DNA of 64,000 nt from Spirometra erinaceieuropaei (Eukaryota; Platyhelminthes; Cestoda; Diphyllobothriidea; Diphyllobothriidae): contig CACRXP010000570.1 of assembly GCA_902702965.1 (NCBI GenBank), positions 157,146 through 221,145 on the forward strand, in the 5' to 3' direction. A program made the translations under genes and the position numbers. Position 1 is the stretch's first letter. Each line of letters starts with the position of its first letter. The notes under the pieces are model-generated. The model had not been told where the DNA came from. It saw only the letters and a program-made list of their open reading frames with translations, and ran no database searches. Positions 1 through 12,800 of the stretch are shown here, one piece after another.

Positions 1-84
1 AGATAGCCTGTTCGAAGGAATATGCCCCTCAGAACGGGCCACGCGGTAGATGGGCTGGACCAGCACGGGGGCTAGATCAGGGTC

Positions 85-345
85 CGGCAAGCTTCACGGG
101 GAATGCGCACGAATAACAAAGGCCAACAGCGAGACTGTGTCGGTGCGCCAAGGTGCAGGCTCACGCCGAGCCTGTTGGGATCCAAGCCGACCCTCATTTT
201 CTTGTGCAAAATTCGGCCAGCCGCATCGTCTCCCACCTTCGGTCTTCTCGACTCTGTCATGACACCAGGCCCAGGTGGGGGAAGGCGAGAAAGTGTGGTG
301 GATGCAGCACAACTCTACTATCATTATAAACGAAATAACGCCCAA
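85..345 (-). repeat. Dispersed repeat R3, copy 1
   Basis: Read on the minus strand, this stretch contains GTTTATAATGATAGTAGAGT followed by a C-rich stretch and a GGTGTCATGACAGAGTC motif. The same order of motifs occurs on the plus strand near 39640-39740, 49990-50080 and 59560-59660. No conserved reading frame is shared between the copies. It is probably a non-autonomous transposable element of unknown class. Confidence 0.6.
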
Positions 346-369
346 GTCACTGCACCTGCCTTTATCCTG

Positions 370-500
370 CAGTTACCCGCACAACCTAATGCACCGTCTG
401 GAATCCACCAAATCTGATACAGTAAGCTGACTGCCCAAGTAGGATTTCGTAAGTAATTCACATAGAATCCAACAGATGACTGCAAGGCTCACGTACTTCA
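370..500. repeat. Repeat R1 fragment (body of tRNA-associated repeat)
   Basis: The stretch around GGAATCCACCAAATCTGATA through AGAATCCAACAGATGAC is closely repeated at 25799-25925 and, more degenerately, at about 41985-42085. The two other copies lie next to a tRNA-Ser-like sequence; this copy lacks it because the homology begins at AGTTACCCGC. It appears to be a truncated copy. Confidence 0.75.
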
Positions 501-718
501 GACGGTTGAATTGTCGCTCGAAGGAGGGAGGGACGGTGTAGCCCCTAGCAACCCTTCAGACCGATTATAGCAGCTGTTTAGACCTGTGGACTAACTTTAC
601 GAAAGCGCGCGCCTTCGGTAGCGGTCATACAGTAATCACAAAATTCGGTTCATCGCGAAGAGGCTCGGGAGATGAATCACAAGGGAAAAAATAAAGGAGG
701 AGGTAGTGACCAACAAAC

Positions 719-867
719 CTCCGAGGATTTTTGACGTCCAGTCTTGCCGGCCATGGGGAATCGGGAACCATCGGGCCAGTCGATGAACTTCTCACGGAAG
801 AGCACCGTCTCGCCACGTTCTGTCAGCTTGCCCACCAACGTCCAGTCAGGTCGAGCAGGTCCGGAGG
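719..867 (-). CDS. SVIL: Supervillin-like exon, end of second gelsolin repeat
   Basis: The 149-bp exon encodes [19 protein letters not shown] followed by REKFIDW, which matches the supervillin segment just after its second visible gelsolin-like repeat. The acceptor is the AG at 869-868. The first two bases complete a GCC codon with the final G of the previous exon, so the phase matches. The proposed donor after 719 is GTTTGT, which is weak; the frame stays open a little further, so this end is less certain than the start. It is the last exon I can identify. In the family the protein would continue with four or so further gelsolin-like segments and a headpiece, none visible here. Confidence 0.9.
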
Positions 868-3800
868 CTAGACAGTTTAGGGCTGCAGAGAGACAAGGCA
901 GAACGGGAGAGTGAGGCCGGTAAGTAATTTGCGCTGGGCAGGAAGTGACAGGACCGATGAAGCGCATACAGTAGCGGACTTATAAATCACCCGCTGTTCA
1001 AGAAAATGCAGATTCCAGCCATCTTCGCCACCAGAAAATGCGATCTGATATGTGAAATGCTAAGCAGAAAGAGAGGCTACTAAGAGGGCAACTCCGTAGA
1101 ACGATGAGTACACACAGGCTCCACCAGTGAATGTAAATGAACGACGCTCTTAGTCCCAAGGTTCATGGTGTCCGGAAGCGGTCTGCTTCTAGCAGCCAAT
1201 GCATAAATTCCCTAACATTGTTCAAAGGAGATGTTCAACTAATCTGTAGAAAGGCTCGGCTACCAAACGACCTTCCTATAAGTTCTCTTGTTCAGTAGTG
1301 GCAGCAACTGTTGTCGATAAACCAAGGGAGGCCGTGCAGTCAGCAAGACACAAGTTAATGAGGACGTTAATCACCGTTAATCGCTCAGACGCCGTTAAAG
1401 AACCAGCGTTGGTCAGATAGTGTGCTGTCAGTATTCTCGGAGGTTCATAGAGACTGGTTTCAGAAACAGCATCACAGGAGGGACCTTAAATAGTTAAGTG
1501 ATGAAATGTAAGTATCACCGCTCTGTCAGCGAAGTCAATCAGGACTGGTAATACCTCGGGGAACAGAAGTGGTTTTCGCGAGGATTTCCTTACGGTGAGT
1601 GGGGCTGGCGAAACGTTGGTCTCACTCTCTTCTGTCGCTCCCATCAAGTCCCAGTGACAAAGGGGATCAAGAAAACTGATGATGGGCAGGGACGCATCAC
1701 GGTCTCTTGTATGCAAACACTTCCCAATCCTTCACTTCAGGGGGGAGCCCTACCTCAATAATTCGACTGTTACATAGGTGTGAGTTATCGTAAGACCGAG
1801 TTAGCCTGCTTTTTGGAACCCCTCCGAGCCACGACTTGCAAAGCGCCATAAAAAGTCACGCGCGAGTCGCAAACGATCGGCTTAACTTGCTTTTCTCTTT
1901 CTCATCAATGGCAAGACCAAACCAAACTGAGAAGATGTGATCGCTGAAACAAACATTTTACTTGTTTGATGTTCCGAACTAACATCTGAGCCCGTCATGG
2001 AAGGCAGAGGCAGATGAAGGTGACGCTTCTGAAAGTGGGCCTCCATGACTTCTCTCTCCACACCGACGTGGATATTCCTTTGTTTTAAAGCAGGAAAATG
2101 GTGCCTGTCCATCTGAAAATGAGTTGTTTTCCTAGCCGACGACACCGTCTACTGACCACACCAAAACGTCCTCGCAGACGAGTCACTCGCGACAGCCGCT
2201 CATACATACGAAAATAGAATTGACAATTTTATTTTGTACAGTATTATGGTTTTTGGAGACTGTCTTCGCTGGGAAGATCTGCCTGCTTCAAAATAACAAT
2301 AGATTCTCAATCCAGCACTCATGAACAAACTGAAATAGGATCGGCTACGGTACTGGCGAGGCATATGTTTTCTACCTCCGTTTGTCACAGGCATGCTGGG
2401 TGCTTAGCAACCGCGAATCTAACATCATCCACTTGGTTATAGCATAGACGAAAGTTCCTACTGCATTAAGAAACACCTGTTACAACCTGAATCTCCGTTA
2501 TGATGTACGTATAACCCCACGAGGGAGAAGAAGGAAGTACGGACGTCGGACGCAAGTTTATCTTCTGTCGGCTGCTGTTCACTGTCGCTGTGGCATTTGC
2601 CTTAGTTCTCTAGTTCGGGCAGAGTGCATGTACCTTTGAGTGCATTAGCAGCTGACTGAGAAAACAGGCTCAGGGACAGTAGCCACTCATACGGAAAAAT
2701 GAGCGGCAGGCATGCTCACACGAAAAGGCGAAATGACCAGCACATCTTCAAAGACGGTTGTTGGGATGGTAATGTGAATGGGACCTATGAAGAAAGCCGC
2801 TGGGTTTAACGAGCGAAAGAGGCGGGAAGAAATGCCTCGTAATGCGGAAACTCGTATCAGCGCACCTACGAAGGCCCTTGAGGCGACCATCAGGGGTCTC
2901 AGGCAGGGGGAATTTTACAAACGCAGACAACACAGGCTAGAGTGGCGATCTCAGGCCTATTTTCGATCCAAACCCAGGCAAAATGAGTCCCGATTTGATT
3001 ATTAATTTAACTTACTGTCCTACCACTTGAACCAGGGCTCATGACCGGTCGGCCGCGATCGCGGATAATCAAGGCAACATGGTGGGGGATTTCCTCGGGC
3101 TCAAATGTCGCCTCTTACCTTCTCAATTAGCAGTTTCTGCCACGAAACCTGCCCTATTGCTAACTGATCCTTGTTAAATTACTCTCGGCGAGGCCTGGAG
3201 CACCAGGCTAACACACAACACCGAATCCTATTCTAAAATCAGGCCAGGTGGATGAACGCCGTCTCCACGCGCCTCCAAGGTAGGTTCGGATCTCTCAGTA
3301 CGTTCATCGAAAACAGGTTTACCTGCTTCTGTATGGCACGTTTTATTGGTCGCACGAGTATCCAAAAGGATGCATAAACACCTCCAGGCATGGCCGATAA
3401 AGGGCTAAATTAGGAGCGTTAGGGACGTCTTCCTTGCGCACGTGGTTAATTTCGGGCATCGCGTCGACCCAAACGAAACCTTCGGAGTGATTTTAGGGTC
3501 CCAGTGAACTACCCACAACAACTGGTACAGCGTCTATCAATAACAGCGGAAACGATCGCGATCACCTTACGCCAGTCGGTATCATTCGCGCAGAACTTCG
3601 TGTGGAGCCTGCATTCACCAGTTGACTAGCTAATTGCATGCAGTTTCCGTGCGCTTTCCAACCCTCTTTCCCATACTGGTAATCTCTACCCAACCAGAAT
3701 GATGTTGAGTGCCTCCAATTATTCTCGCATATTCCACATGCGCGACTTGTGTGAAAAGATGAACATAACTCGATTTCTCCAATTGCGCATATGTTTTAAT

Positions 3801-6800
3801 TGACTCCGTTAGCATATAAGTGTACGGACCTGGGGAGAATTTATCGATGGCTAACGTATGCTCGCCAATTAGTCCTCTAACATCGAATGATTAAATTAGA
3901 GTTCTCGCGCCTGCCGACTGATCTGGATGAGGTTTCCCCACACTCCAAATCTCACTTGCGAATATTTTATTTCCAAACAATCAATATTGACGAATGCAAA
4001 CAAGTTAGTAAAAGTGGTTGAAAGAATTTAGCAAACCAACCGTTAATAGGAAGACGAACTATGAGTAACATCATAAGCCAATTGCTGTTGAATGTTATGA
4101 AAAGCCCGCTGTCATCAAAACCTATAAGGTGAGATTTGAACACTGTCAGAAACTCTCCTTGAAATCCGCTTTTGCGGCGAGTACAACTTCCATAACAACC
4201 TGTGGAAGTAAGCAATTGACTTGATTCAGTGGACTGCGAGGAGGGCGTTTGGGGTTGCAAAATTAAGGTGCAGTGCCTTCATTGTGGATCAGAACAGAGT
4301 GCGTTACGGAGGTGTAAGAAAATTCAAGGTAGCCGAACAACACTTCACTTCGCAAACTGTCTGAGGAAAGTCGAAGCGAACACAAACACCCTTCAGCATC
4401 CACATGTACTGATTTCATAATCTGCCTCTTGAATAAAAGTCATGCAATGCCTCATTGTTAGACATTTGCGCAAATGCACTAAAGAGCATTCATCTTCTCC
4501 ACTCTTTCAGCAGACTTTCTCTTTCGAAATTATTGCTCATAGGCAAGTGATTTTCTGTTTACTAAACCGCCCAACGGACATGGACTGCCTGAATCAAGGA
4601 CGTACTTTATATTCAATAGGCCTATTTAGTTTACTTTCGTACATGTCAGTAGCCTGACTCTCGAGCAATTTTCTGATAACAGGAGATCACAGCGATCGTG
4701 AAGGGTTCGTACCAGTCCTTGTCTGCGATCGCCTGACGGTCAGACATGCCCAGGCACTATGCAAACCTTTGAATGTGCACGTGGTGCTTTTATTGGAAAA
4801 AATGCAATCCAACAGACGTCATTGAACAAGGCACCCACTAAGGAGGGGCGTGCTGCGCAAATGGACAGTGACGTTGGTGCATACGTGTTAGTTTAGCCTG
4901 TTTGAAAATGTTAACCAGTGGACGGGGGCATTTTATCCAGGGCTGCTCTCGTGGGTTTTAAAAGGGACAAAAAAGGCTGGCTTAACAACGGGCAAAAGTA
5001 CACAGATGACCCTGTTAAATGAGTTCAAAGGGGAGAGCTCGCAGTTACAAAGCTAGCTTGGAAGCAGTAAGTACCGTCAAAAAGGGACATGAAAAGCTGA
5101 AAAGACCATTTCGCATCTATTTAGTACTGACAGCCAACTAAAAACTATACACGAATTGGAAAGTCTCGGGGTTCGAAGATGAGCCGAGCTGCTTGGTGAG
5201 TTTAATGTTCCACCGGTTTGGCAACGGTCGTGCACTCCATTGGTCGCAGGTGAACCTCTTTGAATTCACGTGAGGACAGCGTTCACCGAGGGGGCGCAGT
5301 TTAGGGAGGGAATGGGTGTGTCCCATTTGGCCTCGAAACTCCGAATCACAGGCGGTCGTGGAGTGAGGAGCGGCCAGCTGTGAAGTAGTGCCAGCTCGGC
5401 CGTCGCAGTCAACGATGCTCACCCCTTTGCCTCATGGAGTGGGCGTAGCAACAGTGGCTTGCGTGCTTATTTGTTTCTAGTGGGACAGAGTGCACGTCAC
5501 CCACCACATTCCCTCACTCCCTTCACCCCCCATTCCCCCAATGGCAAGATAGTCCATAGATGACCGGAGGAGGGAGAAGCAGATGCAGCGACTGACGAAG
5601 CACACAATCCGTCTACGCATGCCACACATGGTATGATTCCTCCTACGTCGACCAGGCCTCTGTAGGGACGACACAGATCTCGTTTGAATGACAATACCAC
5701 AAAAACCATGCTGATAAGGAGACATTACAGTCGGATACTCATTTCTCCAGTCCCTCCAATATACTTCCATGAGGACCGAGTTATCCTCTCAGCTGATAAT
5801 CTTCCGAGCCAGGACTCTTAGCGCGTCATGGTTGATTCAAGTGCATCAAATGTGTTGTGGTGAGGAATGTACTTATTTGCCGTGAAGATGGATTTTCCAG
5901 TGTTGACCTTACTCTCCCCTTCGCTCAGGCACCTATCAGGCAACTGGTTATGAGCCCAGGCTGTCAAAACTAAACGACCCGTTTGCGCTTCCCACGCGAC
6001 CTGGTCCCCACTTTATGCGCTAGGTCGCGGAAAAGAATATGCCTCTACCTAAGTGAGATGCACATGCTCTGGCGGGCGACGTTTTGCCCGTCATATCAGC
6101 GGCGACAAACCAGATTGCATGCTTACTGCGGGAGAGAAATAATGTGTCACGGGGGTGACATATATGCGTTTGTTATGGAGTAAGTTCGTAAGTAGTCTTG
6201 GCATATGTGCGTGAGTAAGTATGACGAGGTGTTGTGATATCGTCCGGGCTGCGGTTTTTTTACCTAGGACCTTCGTGGAGGCATATTTGGCCGAACAGGT
6301 TCATACGATAGCCGAATGTCCTGGGGCAGTGTGGACAGGAGGGACGAAAACGAGGAGTGCATGGAGGGGCTGCAGACACTGAGGGGGCTGCCGGTCTCAG
6401 TACGATGGCACTGCAAGTTATCGATCTGACCAACGCGTACTTCAAATGTGCAATTGCAAGGGGCACAGCCTGGAGTTGAGTTCACCCTTGTAGCAATGAC
6501 GGTGATGTCTTGCTAGATAGTCGGAGTGTCTCAACTGGTGATAACGGGTTAGTACTGTCAAAAAACAGGGAAAAAGAGTTAAAATAGAACGGTAATTGCC
6601 AGCCTACCTCCCATGGGGTTGAGGGGATTTGTCTTGGTGCAGGAGTAATCATAGGGTTCGGCGTACGCCTGCTGGAGGAGTTCAATTCCCGCCGCCCGGA
6701 TGCTTGGGGAAATTTGATTTCCGGTCCAGAGGTACATTTCCGATCCAAAATCGAAGACGAACGCCTGTAAACACAAAAAGGGCAAAATTGCACGGATTTT

Positions 6801-9800
6801 GCAAAAAACGGAGTATGTCGGAAATTGTATTTAAATAATGGACTCGACAGGGATGAAAAGATTGCCTAGGTAGACACCTTAAGTAAGCGGTATGTTTGAG
6901 GACGCTTCTCCAATTCCTGCTTTGGGAGAAGCTGACAGGATCTACGATTTAAGGTCTCGTTCAATAGACAGGAAACAGGTATCTTAGGCACTCTGTTAGC
7001 CGAGAAGGACACAGGATACAGGTCCGTATTCCCATTGTTTCAGCACAGTAAAATGTAAGAACTCCAAGGAGACGTCTTCATATCCATAATTGTCGATTTT
7101 TCTTTAACTGCGCAGGCAGTCCAGTGGACTTTCAGTTGTTTTCTTGGCCGTAGCTTACAACGCAGAAGACTGAATGAGCTATTTATAGCGTAAACTGTCC
7201 TCGCTATTGAGATCTGGCCGTAAGTAGTTGTTCCCATCAAAGTCTTGCTTCGGTGTACATTTAACAGCAGAGGGAGAATATCGCTCCACACAACGGAGTG
7301 GGGATTACGTATCAAACGCCACAAAACCACGACAAACAAAGTAGTCAGACAGTATCGTACTTAGATCCAAATCTATGACGCCTGACGAATGAGGTTAGGT
7401 GAAAAATAGCTTTTACCTCTTGGTGGATCAAAGTGCAAACATGTGGGGCACAAAGCTTTCATAGTGCTGCGTATGTAGTAGAACTCTAGTTAAAAAGCCG
7501 CAAACTGCGCATATGGTAGGGACTGTGGCACTATTTTAGTAACATATGCTTACACGTTTGGAAGAGAAGTTTTAAAACTAATATTATATAGCTTCTGTGA
7601 GGAAATATCGCTTTATCTCGTATAGTTTGTCCCCAAGGGCGGATAAATAATTAAGCGCTTGAGAATTCGTTTAATCACCCACCTTAAAAAGTATAATCAC
7701 TCCCTATACTCTTGTGACCGAACGAAAATGAATACTTAGGTAAAACACTCTCACCCTAACCAGAGTGTGTTTCGTTTTTTTGGGTATGTGAGCAAGATTT
7801 TCTGCGTGTTTATCCTGGGCCACCATACCCTGAGTCACCATATGTGACTTTTTGGATCAAAGATGTTGGAGCACTGAACTTCAGCTCATTTTCAAGTAAC
7901 TGGATCCGGCTGAGAGCACAGAACTTCCAGGTTCATAGTTGAGACACGAACAATTTAAGGAAATAGAAGACCCGGCACTGGCGCCGACCAGGCCGATCAA
8001 CTTGGTTCGGTGCGTCGTGAGTCATTCCGAAGGCAAATTCGTCCAACTCTCCCCCCCTCCCTTTCAAAAAAGTGCATATTGGCTCACATACGAAGCAACG
8101 GTTTCTCGTAAATTAGAGCTCTTGTGTGCGTGTGTACAGTAAGTGGCGTATTTGGTGAAATGTTAACCGAAATTCTGAAGTGTGAGTCCGATTAGAAAGG
8201 ATTACTGCGGTGCGGCTGTAATACCGAATATACTGCCGCATAATTTCAAGACATTTCAGCCACACCAGGATCCCGGCTCTGAAATACATGTCTTTAGAGT
8301 CGCCTGCCGATACTTCGTTCCCTAAATGCCTATTTTTATTTAATGTTCTATGCCATTGTAAACCAAATTGTATTCTCCGGAACATATGCACAAAACCATC
8401 CTTTCATGGAGTTATTTTGTACAAACTACGTCTTCTTCAAATTTTCTCTTCGAAGAAATGTAGCTTTCGGTTCAAAATGCTGTAATTATGGGATAGTTGA
8501 AGACCCTCAGCTTTGCATGCAAATAACATCGTATCTGTTAGTTTATTAATGCACTTTATGATGTATACAACATAGTTCAAGTCCAGTGCAAAATTTTATG
8601 GACCTGGTATGGTGTTTTCTTAGTGGCATAGAGGAAAAGAATACAGCGTGTAGACTGAAAACCGTAAAAATAAATGCAACGGCAGACTGGGTTCCAAATT
8701 ATTTGAGGATTTAAAAATTTTTTAAACCCGAAAGGTACCGTTTCTTCGAGTATACACTTGACGAAGACGTGATTGGCTATCAAATAAATATGAGAAAGGG
8801 TATTTCCGGCATTTTTTTATAAAATATGTTTCAATTTATAAGAGTAGTGAAAATCAGTACATAAGATCTTGCCAGTAAAGCCGTCATTTTTCACGGCTGA
8901 AAGGGCACGTATTCAAAAGCCAGCATTCTGGCCTAGCTGAAACATCTTTAGATTATGCAGCACTATAATCATCATTACAACCCGACTTAAATAATTCTTT
9001 CTTACTGAAAACAGACTTTAGAATTTCGGTTAACATTCCATCTACTGCAAACCTCTATCCCCGCGATTGCCAACAGCCCATGGACGGTGTGGCATCTCTG
9101 TCGGGACAAGCTGGCAGTCAAGCGGAAGCGATCGCAGGCTGAGGAAAAACTGGACTGCTACCCCAACAAGCCTGGCACCCAAAGTCGGAAGGGTCACTAA
9201 AATTCACTGGACGTAAAGAGGTACCTTTTTCGAGTTCAGGAGTGAGACCCGCAAGGGGACACCCCAGGCCTCTGACACGGGTTCCAGTCGGTCCTCCAGA
9301 ACTTCATACACACGGGTGGTGTGTTGCATTACGGTCTCGTAGATGACATCCTCATCTGACGGTCCACAGGCTGAAAATAGTTTACGGCGTAAGGGGGAAG
9401 TTGCGTACAGCGACGAGGTCTTTAAAAAACTGGACTATTTTTCCCGTAGGGATGAATAGGAAGCTGAAATAAGCAGTAGAAGGCCTAGTTACAAAATGTC
9501 CACGATGATTTTAGAGAACAATACTGACAGAAAGATCTGTGGATGCGACAAATGCAGCATGAGGCAAAAAATTGCAGCGAAAATGCTGAAAGACAGAGAT
9601 AATGTGGGTGAGATGGAGCGCCTAGTACCGCGGTTTTCTTTTTTCCTCTAGGCATTCTAGCTGCAGCGGCCAAAGCTCTGAACGCTGAGCACTTAACACA
9701 TGTCAAATGGATTGCACCCGAAAGGTAGAATACCTCGACAAGCGAATTTCACATTAACTGACTGAAAACAGATAAATTCGTAAGCACACTGTGTGTCCTC

Positions 9801-12800
9801 TACCTTTTTGCACAGTGAAAACGACCAGCTTATGATGGGACTGCAATATGTGGCTAAAAGTGGGTTTTGCATAGCAGACACTAGGACTGGCTTATGTAGC
9901 CCTGTAAACAGGACATGAGAACACGGACCGACTGCGATATGGGTGGTTTTGAGTCAACTTCCAGTGCAATAACGGTTAGAGTCAGGTCAAGGACTAGGTT
10001 TAAGGCAGATTTAAAGGTAAGCCAGGGTCAAGTTTAGGTTTATGGCGGAGGTTAGTGTTAACTGCCAAGTTAAGGTTTGGGGTAGGGTTGGGGTCAAGAT
10101 AAGGGCAACGGTTCAGTTTTATACTAGGGCTATTGTTGGGGTTAGGACCCGAGAAAAGTTTAACCTTTTCAGAATTATAAAAAGGTCCACCTCTACTAGT
10201 TGGGCGGGCGTTCCTTTTTCCATGTCCTGTTTAAGAGGCCACATAAGTTAGTTCTACCCTGCAGACAGGGACTGACACTGTTGTTCTGTGGCAGCGAAGT
10301 AGTAAAACATCTCCCCTAACCGATGTTAAGCCAAAAAGGAGCATGATGAACTTTATACCGTCAGCCACAAATTCCTGACTTCAGATGACATCAGCACTGC
10401 AGAGGAGTACTACCATTAAGTCGATGAAATGTTCAGATGATGTCCGATAGAAACCCAAAGTTGATCAATCGGAGGCGCTATTTTTACCCCATGACAATAC
10501 TCTATCATAAAAAAAATTCCAGTAGTTTGGAAAATTGAGTTGCGGAATGACGATCATTTAGCCTAATCCCAACAACAGACTATTGTTTTTTCAAGCAGCT
10601 CAAAAACTGACTAGAAAGAATTTTCCACATTCAAGCAGCAGCTGAAAACACCTTTAAAGAACTCATGGAGTCTAGAATTCAGAAATTCTGTCGTGGCAGA
10701 ATATATGAACTTTTCTTCCATCGGACAAAGTGCGCAGATTCTAACGACTCTTGTTTATGTCAACAGTTCATCCCGGTCGAGCTGTACAATCTTAAAGTAT
10801 ACATCCAAGAACCGAAATTTGTTATGCACCAACCTGGTAGCTGAAAATGTTAACAAAACAGTAAACCGGGCAATCTGTGTTCTAGCAAAGGGATATGGTA
10901 GTACTGACAAGGGAGACCTCTTTCCAAGCTCAAATAATGGTTCTTTCTCGAGTTGAACCCGGAGAGGTTTCTGGGAATAAACGGGAAGCAATTGCTGTCA
11001 CTGTTCTCCCATCTGTCGTCAAAATCACATGCATCTGGTTCAGAAGGGAGTCGTTCAGCTCATCCCTCCTCGACCCAATTTAGGAGGAGCAGGAGGGAGG
11101 GGGAGTTGGAAACACAACGACAGGTGACAGGTCATTCGTTTTTAACGCCGAATCCTGGAATCCTCATGCGCTTTGCTGACGTAAATTGGAAGTATGTCAT
11201 ACCACATGGTAGTAGAAATAACTGGAAACTTGGAGAAAAAAGTGGCACTCGACTAAGCACACTGTGAATATAAAGCAGGTCGGGGAGGGGATTCGAATGA
11301 AAAGAGGCGCTGGGGGAGGAAGCGTGACGCAAATAGGGGGAAATTTTGACGTGGAGTGCGAAGCAAGGGAGTACAGATAAGGGCTAGAGAAAATGAAGGA
11401 TAATAAGAGGAAACAGCCGTACCATTTGGTCTGGTGTCGTCAGCAGCGCCAAGAGCCCGCCAAAATGCCTCTACCACCTGGCCGGTGGTCCTGCTCTCCT
11501 CAATCGCCGTGTAGCCTTCGGGAGTGTTGTGCAGGCGGGAACCCCGAAATCCGAGGTCGCGAGTTTTAGCAATCCAGGCTGCCAGGTCGCGAATTTTGTT
11601 CACCTCCACGACGTTTGCAAAGCGACCGATCCACGCGAAGAGGTCCGTTTCGGACAGGAGGAGGAAACAGTCGCCAGAGTTCACAGAGGCCGCAACCGGT
11701 TGCACCAACCGGACCTGAACCTGACGACGACCTTTGGGGTGGAGAAGAAAATACAAATTTAACAGGGTGTTACGTTTAACAAGTTCCAAATTAATGCAAG
11801 AGATAGAGGAAAGCCAGTCGCCAATGGATGCACTGTGGCGTGCGCGGAGGAGAATGCTGACTTACCCTTCACGTGAATGAGCATCTTGTCCTTGTGGGGG
11901 ATCAGGGTTCTCTGAAAGGTTGTTAGGGGAGCCTCGGGCGCCTCAGACACCTGGCGTAAGGTGCTTTTCTTTGAAGAGAAATCTTCGAAACTCGCCAGGC
12001 CAGCTAAGGCCGTCTCACTCAAGTGTGCGTTCTCGTCGACGTGGGCTATAAATAGGGAGCAGTGACCAATCAATTACATGTCAGTAATGAAACTAGGACC
12101 TTGACCATGTAAAGATGGAGACCAAAATCCCTCCTGGTTTGACTTTGCCCACCTCTTCGGAACAGTCCGGATAAAACGGCGCAAATGCATATGAAAAGAG
12201 AAAGAACGCAGCACACCTTTAATTTCGGAATTATTTATCACTGAATAGACAGCACTTATCCGAGTGTCCTTGCGCATTATCGACCGCTGCTGCTGGAACC
12301 TGAGCCTATGACTCAGTTAAGGGAGTCTATCTAAATGAGCACTTGGGCCTGGGTTCAAAATTAACGTAACAACTGCCGGAGAGCCACGACATATCCCGGT
12401 CTTGGGCGACAAGAGAGTCGCGATCTGCGCGCACTGGTTGGCCTTGGCGATGGTCGGTGGCGTCGAGGGGGGTTATGTATCACTTAACAACCTCAGAGCT
12501 TCCCGGCCTATGATTGGAGTCTAGCCGGTCGACGATAGTACACAAGCCGGAAACAGTCATGTCAACCGTCCCGGTAGTACCTCTTGATAAAGAGGAGTCT
12601 GCGCAGGAGAGAGAAATTCGTACCGACATATGTCAGGAGAGGCATCCAACTGCGACAAACTTGCAAAAGTGCGTGAGCGTGTGTGACAGAATCCCACAAG
12701 CAGAAACTTGACGACTTGTGTTCACATACATGCGTTCAGGCGAGGTCTCAGCGACTGACGGCTCGAATTACAGTCCAGGTTTGGCAAAAAGTTACTTCAT

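Larger units (their letters stand above)
1..718. other. Presumed intron at left edge, repeat-bearing
   Basis: This stretch lies downstream of the last visible supervillin exon. It holds a minus-strand copy of dispersed repeat R3 (about 85-345) and a fragment of the tRNA-associated repeat R1 (about 370-500). I searched the minus strand for the next supervillin segment that should follow the second gelsolin repeat and did not find it, so the following exon probably lies outside the window. Confidence 0.5.
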
